Origin: Galaxea fascicularis | Taxonomy: Eukaryota > Cnidaria > Anthozoa > Scleractinia > Euphylliidae | Reading direction: 5' to 3' | Length of the DNA: 64,000 nt | Assembly (NCBI GenBank): GCA_948470475.1 | Contig: OX419336.1 | Location: 3,808,484-3,872,483, forward strand | In this document: positions 56,374-64,000 of the stretch, piece after piece | How positions within the stretch are numbered: position 1 is the first letter of the stretch | How the letters are laid out: every line of letters starts with the position of its first letter | Notes under the pieces: generated by a model | Database searches by the model: none | The model's input: only the letters and a program-made list of their open reading frames with translations | Told to the model about the DNA's origin: nothing | Program-made: the position numbers and the translations under genes

Positions 56374-59300
56374 CTGTTATGATGTGTTGTTCACACTAGA
56401 GACACAAGACATCAACATGAGGTACTTTTCTCGTTTACGTGACCTTCCCATATCGCAAGTGTTAACCAGGCTTTGCACTACAGTTATGCTGCGGTTTGAA
56501 ATATTATCCACAAGGCTTAAGCCACATACAGTAATGGCTGTGGCTTTGTCACTAGTGCTGACTAACAGTGAAGTGAAGAAAGAGACGAGGGATGAAAGCA
56601 ATTTCGGTCAAATTTTGAATCACCCACAAATTGCTAAGATTTGAATAAAAATGCCAGTATTTTCAGCAAGTGGCATGGAAATAATATTCTCTCCCCCACC
56701 TTAAAAAGAAATTAACCAGATATCCCATGAAATTCAACTTTCGAAGCTTGCCTTGGCTTCTTTTGACTTTTTTCTGAAAAATCATCTTGGAGGTTTCTCT
56801 TACCATATCTCGCATCCTAAATCCTTCGATAACTGTTTCCTTTCTCAAAATCCATCGAATGGCATAAACAATGTGCTTTAATAGTCATTTTTGAATAAGT
56901 ACACTATTTTGACCTCACTTTTTATTCCGAGCTTACTTGGTATGGTGGTCATTGACACCAATGCAAATGCTTATTATGCTGAGTGCGACAATTAGTAGTG
57001 GCACTGTCCACAGATTTTTTCTTTTCTTTACCCCCTTTCTGCTTTTTTTTTTCAAGTCATATTATTGTTATCAATGGTTATGCTGTAAAGTAATTTCGTA
57101 GTTTAAAGAGATACAACTTAGCGCCATGTGTCCGATGTAAGAAGAACAGTCTCCTCTCTTTTCTTTTGCTTCGCACTAAATTAGGGATATGTTATAGTTT
57201 TGCAGGCCTGAGTTTAGGCTAATTGTAGCCTCTTGTTTTGTTTATAATGGATACCAAATGCCCAAGTCAAATTCCAAGAAAGTATGGTTACAAATGGCAG
57301 TCAAAACAGTGTTGGCAACAAACTGTGGCCACGGTTGAAATCGCACATAACAGGAGCACAGGCAAAGTGTAAACCAACCAAAAGTAGACCATTGTTTCTG
57401 TTGGTGTCACTGTTGACTATCCTGGTTGGTTACATTCAGTCTCTATTTCCTCCTTCCCTCCAACTTAATAAAGTTTTTTTACTTTCCTGCCACAGTCACA
57501 CATTTCTGATTAATCACTCCTACCTAAAAACAATCTCTTGTTTTAATATCCAGTCACTCCACGCTTCCATCATGGCATTTACTGTCAATGTCAGGATGTT
57601 AATTCTACTTTCTAATGCCAATCCTTGCGTACTTTCCACAACTGGCTCCAGAATTTGACATAATGCATGCTCTACATAAGAATTGCGCTGGTAAGGAATC
57701 CCTGTAAAATGGTAAAAAATAAAACAAGAACAGAGTTACTACATGTACTTGAGACTACAATGCAAAACCAAAAAAATTTGTCTGTGAGTGCTCAACTAGG
57801 TATTAGAAGTTATTGCTAAATGGTGCAATTTTGTCCACAATACCAATGCAAGAAAATGTGCTGGTCAAATTGCCCGTAATGTCAGCAACTTGCCAGTGGT
57901 AGGAAAAGAAGACTTACCGGTAGTCTTCTTAGTTTTTTTCTTCTTCTTAGTCTTCTCCTTTGCAGTTAGTGATCACATGGTACAAAAAACACCTTGCAGG
58001 AGAGCAAACTAGCATCTCTGACATCCAAAACAAAGCAACTTTATTTAAATTATCTTTGGTTTGAATGTCCCAGTGTATAATTTGCACTCCAGCAAGGTGT
58101 TTTTGTACCATGTGACCACTAACTGCAAAGGGCCTATTACCACCATATTGAAAGAAAAAAAGTCATCATTTGGGTACCTTCTGCCTCCTTCTGAATATCA
58201 TTCCCAGTACTGTTTTACTAAAGAAAATAATGCATTATTTAACTATGACAAATTCCTAGTCATCTTACTGTCTCGAGAGAGTTTTAAGTCTCCAAGCAAC
58301 CTGGTATTATTTTCATCATGATTGTGACTGTGACAAACGGAAAGATTTGGTTTGGTAACATTAGAAGCCTCAAATTGGGCACAAAGAAAATCACAAACAA
58401 TACATGCAAATAATTGGCATGAGTAATGATGAGAACATGCATTTTGATATTACAGCTTTTAGAGGGATAAAACAGCTCTGCTATGCATTTCACGACTTTG
58501 AAACCTGTTAACAGTACATATACAGCTGTAGCAGTGTACCTGACTGTCGACTCTTCTTCCAAATCTTTCCAACTGGCATTGCCTCTTGAAAGAACTCTGT
58601 TGACAACTTTCTCAGGTCTTTAGAAAACAACACCCATGCCCTCTTTACCAGTCCCTAGCAAAACAAAACTTCATTGGTAACTGCAGATGTACAACCAGTT
58701 GCAAAATTGTTGAGACATTCGCCATCAAAAATGTCTCTTCTTTCTCTAAAACGCTGCTGCTAACAAATCTGTGACATGCAATACTCACCCCCTCCCTCTC
58801 CCCCTTTCAAAGTTGTTCCTCAAAGTTTCAAGCATGGTGCTGCACCGTTAACAAATTTGATAAGAGGGGGAGGGGGAGGGAAAGCAGAAGATCATGGAAA
58901 CGTCATTCAAGGCCAAATGGCGTACAGTGTCTCAAGTATTTTTGCAACTCGTTGTAGCTATTGAAGGCCACAATAAAAAGAAGGGATTAATCATGAAAGT
59001 AAAATTAATAATATCCCAACTGAGGTTCCTGCAGTCAACCAGTAATAATTATTTTAATGCACATTTCTATTAAGAGAATGAGACAGTGCTTCTTAATTAT
59101 TAATACACTGTACTTTCCAGAAGTTGAAAACTGCTGAAGACTGACCTCCAACTTGTTTCTTTGTTCTTGTAAATGTTGGTAGTGTAGAGAGAGGGAATTC
59201 CAGCTTTTACTGTCATCAGAAACAACACATAACAATTGCAGGAGACCAAATGTCTTCTTCAGTGTTTCTAGAAAAACTGGTAAGTCCCACTGCGTAAGCA

Positions 59301-60704
59301 ACAAGAACTGTTCCAAAGACCACGATGCTAAGAACTGATGCACCTTTGTATCAAACCAGTTCAAGCTAAAAGACAACAGCGCATGAAGGCGACAAAGGCT
59401 TAGTAAAAGTGACAGTGTTGTTGGTCTAGGGCTTCTACTGGGATGTAATTCAGGTTGGCTGGAGACTCGCTTCCAATAAGAGGTCAATTCAAAAATGCTG
59501 TCGAGTGGGTCTAGCAGTTTGATCATAGAATACACTGTCTGAGTTCCAGGAACCCCTTCTGCAAGATCACTATCCAAGCGGCATCTGTCAGTCAGTGAAG
59601 TACCAAGTAGACTGCAAAAAGCTGGAGACACAACAAAGTCACTATTAAGCTATTAGTTCCAAATCCACATTTAGATGGTATGTAAGGGTCTAGTTGAGTG
59701 GGTCAGCCTTAGCTAGGCTATAACTTTGTGTTAACCAATACGCTGGCACCTACAGGCACCTTACAAGCTGCAAAAAGGAACCTGATGCAAAACCTATAAA
59801 GGGGCTAGTTTCTAAAGGCACTGTGGTGCTGCATCAGTGGAGGAATTGTTGATAAAACAAAAATTTAGTTTTATCATTGAACAGAGTTGATTTGTAATTT
59901 GACCACCATACAGGGACTCTAAAAGCTGATATTTCGAGCGTTAGCCCTTCATCTCAACAAATCATATTCCTGTCTTGCTAATGTATAACTTGCTGCATAA
60001 AGTACAGGTTATGCCATAGATGATGAAGGACTAATATTAGAAACATAAGCTTTTAGAATCCTTGTAAGGTGGTCAATTTACATTATCAACTCCATTCATA
60101 AAACCAAATTTTTGATGCAAAACCTGTCCACCCGATTCCTTAGTGTAATTAAGAGGTTTATAATGATAAATCATTTTCAAGTTAAATAGGGCAAACATTT
60201 CAGAATCAAAAAGATAATTCCCCCATGCAAAATTTCCCGGACAACTTTTGCTGGACACATGAATGAAGTGTCCAAACTTAGCAGAATTACTGAAAAAAGG
60301 GCAGGGCTTTGCTCTTTGCAGTGTCCAGTCGCCCACGGGCAACTTACTTTGGTTAACAGGAAATCTTAGATTTTGCACCAAACTTATATGCTGGAGACCC
60401 TGGATTTCAAGGGTTTAGAGATTTGGGGTGCACAGCTGCTATTCTTGAGAGCACATAGCCTAGGAGTAGGTTAGCCTACAGAAAATAATCAATGCAACAC
60501 TTTGAGATGCTTTTTGCCCCAACATATTTAAAAGCAAACTACCAGCTTACAACAATCTGAGAGTTCAGACAAGTCCAGCTTTATTGCAGACTAACACTGG
60601 CCACCAGGAATTCTTACCTGAATCCCAACTTGATGCTGAGGCCAAACAATGCAGGTAACAGTTGACAGTTTGAAGAGAACTGGCACCACCAGGTGGCAAA
60701 CAGC
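55435..60704 (-). CDS. CCDC142: CCDC142-like protein, C-terminal exons
   Basis: Five minus-strand exons: 60618-60704 (phase-consistent but weakly supported), 59146-59621, 58540-58654, 57524-57701 and 55435-55837, together about 419 residues to the stop. Introns are GT-AG and phases agree (1, 0, 1, 2). Recognisable parts: GLVKRAWVLFSKDL and EAMPVGKIWKK; SYVEHALCQILEPVVESTQG; NAMMEAWSDWILKQEIVFS; FYGAQQLSLDFGYIKVWL; and FRHLDGAVRLLMLQP. The order resembles, from memory, the conserved C-terminal domain of coiled-coil domain-containing protein 142, whose function is not well known. The tail has a serine-rich stretch and ends in a basic segment. The 5' exons were not found and should lie between 60705 and about 62250. 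Confidence 0.65.
56268..56550. mobile_element. Word-repeat element with GTTATG / CATAAC words
   Basis: It starts after TTA with GGTCTGGTTCACACTAG. The inside holds ATAACAACATAGTCATAATG, TTATGTCGATATGTTCATG and TATGCTGTTATGATGTG, and a second GTTCACACTAGAGACA at 56389. The start is like those at 2029 and 11961. The right end is uncertain. It lies in the last intron of the CCDC142-like gene. Confidence 0.45.
57958..58130. mobile_element. Fold-back element with ~39-bp arms
   Basis: TTTGCAGTTAGTGATCACAT and GGTACAAAAAACACCTTGC are mirrored by GCAAGGTGTTTTTGTACC and ATGTGACCACTAACTGCAAA. It lies in a CCDC142-like intron. Confidence 0.7.
59861..60113. mobile_element. Inverted-repeat element
   Basis: AAATTTAGTTTTAT, GAGTTGATTTGTAATTTGAC and CACCATACAGGGACTCTAAA (59861-59930) are mirrored by TTTTAGAATCCTTGTAAGGT, GGTCAATTTACATTATCAAC and ATAAAACCAAATTT (60050-60113). 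The phrase TTTCGAGCGTTAGCCCTTCA lies beside the left arm. It lies in a CCDC142-like intron. Confidence 0.65.
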
Positions 60705-61217
60705 CTGTAAACAAAAATATGGTCACTGACTTCAAGCCATTGATCAAACCAATAAACTTTAAAGAATGAAAAAGGGGTCCAATAATTGTTAAAATATGTT
60801 ACATGTACTTTGAAGCTAGTTTGCAAACAGTTTATGCCACTGTAGCAACACCTCAGTGTAACTGCTACATGGGAAAAACTTAAATTAGAATCATCATCTG
60901 TCTAACAAAGTTACCATATATAATGTAGCTAACTAAAAATACCTCAATTGGCACAAAATTATGCCAGTTAAACCCAAATTTATATTAGACAATTCTTTTC
61001 ATCTGCACTGAATACAATTCAAACTACAGATACAAGAATCAATTCAGCAGGATATATTGGACTTCCATATTACCTATTCACTTCTCAAAGCAAAAACCCA
61101 CTGCTTGTTGTTTGTGTGCTTATTGGGACAATTTACTGGCACAAATCTTTGCCAGTTTTCTGATGCTTACATGTAATAATAATTTAGTAATAATACGTCA
61201 TAACAATAATAATTTTA

Positions 61218-61300
61218 GTTGGCCCAATTTATATGCCATATTTTCTCAGATGAATAATTATTATTTATCTGAGAAAATATGGCGTTTAAACTGGGCCAAC
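61218..61300. repeat. Hairpin with ~35-bp arms
   Basis: GTTGGCCCAATTTATATGCC and ATATTTTCTCAGAT are mirrored by ATCTGAGAAAATAT and GGCGTTTAAACTGGGCCAAC with few mismatches. Confidence 0.75.
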
Positions 61301-62249
61301 CAAAAACCATATCCTTATATTCAAAATAACACTAAAACAGTTAAAGCATGTGCAGCCTAGACAGGAAGTAAGGAGTAGATCCAAAAAAGAAGATGGGTAA
61401 TAAAAACAACACCACATTAATACAGTTCTTTCACATATTTCTTCACTCATCTTGGACACCACCCCTAATTATTTTACACACTGGATAATTTTATGTCAGT
61501 CATACAAGGCAACAAAAGCTGCCTTCACAACTGGGAATGAGTCATCAAAATTCTGCACCAAAGATATTGGAACATCCATCACTTAATTTCTTCAGATCAA
61601 TATTAGCAAAGATGTGTCCACTGCATCAACACAATAATTGTCATCTGTCAGTTTTACACAATACAAAATTTTACAACAGATCAGATATGACCAACTTAAG
61701 CATGATTTTTTCTTTCATTCACCTGCCCTGCATAAACTGTGCAATAACAATAATTACAATGTATTTATAGACACAGATACTGAGTAATTTCAAAATTATT
61801 CATTTAGACTTTTTTTGGACAAATTCAATGGTTGATCAATTGGAAAAAAGCAGTCTTCAACTTTCAAGCTACAAAAATGCCAACTCTATCTGTTCATTTT
61901 ATGTATATTCATTTATTTAATAAATGTGGCTAATTCATTCAGGGTGTTTGATTTGATGTAACTGGAACTAAACAATAATTTATTGATTTTCACAGAATTG
62001 AAAACCATCTACGTGCACAGATGGCAACCCTTATGATAATATACAACATTTAACCCTTAAGACATCACGCATCTCAATGTTCTGCTTCAAGTTTGTAATT
62101 ATAAGAAAAAGGACAGAATGTCTCAGTGTTTGACAGACAAGGTTTTATGATCACCAACACAGTTTACACCTTTTGAATTAAATTCAGAAATCCTGCTAAA
62201 ACTGTTCACCAGAATCTAGCATATGTTTATACTAACAATTCCATATTAC

Positions 62250-62552
62250 ATGTGAATGAATGAATAAATTACTTTATTTTACATGGAGAAAGACCTAGCT
62301 CAGAAGATAGTTTGCAGGTTTTCCATGAAAAGACATCAAGATACAAACAAAAAAAATTAAATACTATTTACAAGAATCTATTACAATAAAATATTTAAAA
62401 TGCTACATGTATTTCATTAAATCAGAGATTATTTTAAGAAGAAGCTAGTTGTGACTGTCTTAATCAGTATAAAAGGTATGATCAATTTGCGAGGGCATGC
62501 TGTGATAACTGGTGCTCAATAATCTTCAAACCAGTATCTTCTATACTCAGAT
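62250..62552 (-). CDS. Possible last exon and 3' UTR of another minus-strand gene
   Basis: On the minus strand, TTTATTTTAAAAG ends at 62553 like a splice acceptor. The frame after it encodes DLSIEDTGLKIIEHQLSQHA plus LAN and a TGA near 62479. A second frame there reads SEYRRYWFEDY and stops. AATAAA on the minus strand at 62272-62277 is placed well for the 3' end. I do not know the gene; upstream exons would lie to the right, perhaps outside the window. Confidence 0.25.
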
Positions 62553-62909
62553 CCTTTTAAAATAAACAGCAGGTATAAACTGTGATCAGCTGTACAGCCA
62601 ACACTTCTGATTAGCTAATAAGTTCAGCTTTAGTGTTTAGCATTTCTCAACTTTACACCACTCTTTTGCCTTTTTTCAATCACACACCCACTAAAATCAC
62701 TACTGCCATTCTACCAGCACCCAGCTTAAATCCATGTACTAAAAAAGTGTTCACATGATGGCATCTTGTTGATCAATAAAACATTGATGACATCAAACAA
62801 ACAATTAGTTCATCACTGTTAATTCCTTATTGGTTCTCATGACCCCAAACAATACTTTTCTGATGTCAGTGCCATGACAATTTTTGTGGGAGCAAATATT
62901 TTCTCTTCC

Positions 62910-63476
62910 GACCCAAACACACATTACGATGAAAGGGTGTAATGTAATTTACATGCTTCAGCGCATTAGGTGATGCAAGATGGTATTGCGTGACAAGCAA
63001 CCATTGAAAATTTGAGACATATGTGCATGAGAAATTTGTGGAATCAATGGTTCAACTTGGTGGGGAAAGAATGAAGCTTCTTTTGAGATGATCGCACAGA
63101 GCAGAGGAGGTTTCTTTGTTGGGCTGGAGCTGAAAACATAGAAGCAGATTTAAATTTTGGCGAGAAAAGAAAAACAGCTTTTTAGTGCAACTAATCAAGA
63201 ATCCAGCCAGATCTTATAGAAGGGAGTGACTGAGGCCACGTAAGAAATCCTAAAGCGATGAATTCACACCAAAACACACAAGAACACTCAAGAAGACACA
63301 AGTGGCGAGTCTTCTTTATTCATTTTACAGATTTTATTGTAAACCTTGACATTTTTTCTCACACAACATCTCAAATTTTCAATGGTCACTTGTCATGCGA
63401 TACCAGTGCACGTCACCTAATGTACTGAAGAATGTAAATTACATAACACCCTTTCCTCGCAAGGTGCATTTGGGTC
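62910..63476. mobile_element. 567-bp element with ~120-bp inverted repeats
   Basis: GACCCAAA, GAAAGGGTGTAATGTAATTT, ACATGCTTCAG, GCATTAGGTGA, TGACAAGCAACCATTGAAAA and TTTGAGA on the left are mirrored on the right (63350-63476) with scattered changes. The middle has no ORF of note. Confidence 0.7.
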
Positions 63477-63764
63477 ACCTGTGGTATGCTTGGGTCACTG
63501 ACAGGCTTGTTATTAGAAGCCTGGTTCAGTATACCGACACCCCAAGAATGTGAACACAGTACCCACCCTTGAGATTAAGGTGTATTTTTTTTAATGGCAA
63601 AGAAAAGAAATCTTAGGGGTATCCACCTTAAAAGAATCCTATACTCTCATTTTTCTTTGATTAACAAAATCCCAGACTGACTGAAAAAACACACCTTTCA
63701 TGGTTTGAAAGCACCACTCCTTGAATTCACACAGTGTTCATTAGCAGGAGTTTCATTAGAGGCC

Positions 63765-63880
63765 AGTAACAAAACCCGCCACCTACTTTGTCAGAATTTA
63801 CTTCTCACCACTGCCTACTTTGTCTAGATTTCACTAAAATGATTAAAAAAATTAATCAGGTCGCCGCTTACTTTAGCTAG
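63765..63880 (-). repeat. Interspersed repeat, copy on minus strand
   Basis: Reverse complement of the unit at 55215-55325, sharing CCACCTACTTTGTCAGAATT, TACTTCTCACCACTGCC and TTAATCAGGTCGCCGCTTAC. Confidence 0.6.
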
Positions 63881-64000
63881 CGCAGACGGTTATTTCAAAA
63901 ATTGAAACCCCTGTATTAGCTATGGACTGACTAGTACTGCCATATACAAATAACAAATGATATTATCCACTCTAAATCACTTCAAGGAAAAGAGATCTAG

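Larger units (their letters stand above)
60705..64000. other. Right-hand spacer, 5' exons of CCDC142-like gene not found
   Basis: AT-rich, with a hairpin (61218-61300), a possible terminal exon (62478-62552), a long inverted repeat (62910-63476) and an interspersed repeat (63765-63880). I could not place the missing 5' exons. Confidence 0.4.

Overview
The window is nuclear DNA of an intron-rich animal. Five protein-coding genes can be assembled exon by exon with consistent splice phases. Single-copy bilaterian-like genes (DCLRE1A, CCNJ, MVP, a SoxE factor, CCDC142), short introns, AT-rich composition and very many short hairpin or inverted-repeat elements point to an anthozoan cnidarian, most likely a reef coral. 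The taxon is an inference from general style and was not tested by a search.

Layout: 517-4027 (-) is a leucine-rich-repeat gene, head to head with DCLRE1A/SNM1A (4380-12898, +), a DNA crosslink-repair nuclease. DCLRE1A converges on cyclin J (13950-17071, -). Cyclin J is head to head, 380 bp apart and sharing an E2F-like site, with the major vault protein gene (17452-37728, +, 30 coding exons). Then follows a repeat-rich spacer (37729-43200) with a 5'-truncated LINE reverse-transcriptase fragment and a tRNA-derived SINE. An intronless SoxE gene (43579-44922, +) comes next, with a probable long 3' UTR. After a stretch with one unrecognised ORF and another SINE, the last five exons of a CCDC142-like gene lie at 55435-60704 (-). 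The right end (62250-62550) may hold the last exon of one more minus-strand gene.

Two divergent promoters serve genome-maintenance or cell-cycle genes: LRR/DCLRE1A and CCNJ/MVP. Otherwise the genes have no evident shared pathway.

Introns and spacers are packed with non-autonomous mobile elements. At least two (3037-3440 and 11961-12181) are bounded by TTA direct repeats, and others start next to a TTA. Several are built from repeated short self-complementary words; the most extreme (16047-16447) carries many copies of one CCCGGG-centred palindrome. MVP introns 25 and 26 hold two short ORF starts that look like N-terminal stubs of transposon proteins. I found no CRISPR arrays, rRNA genes or clear functional tRNA genes.
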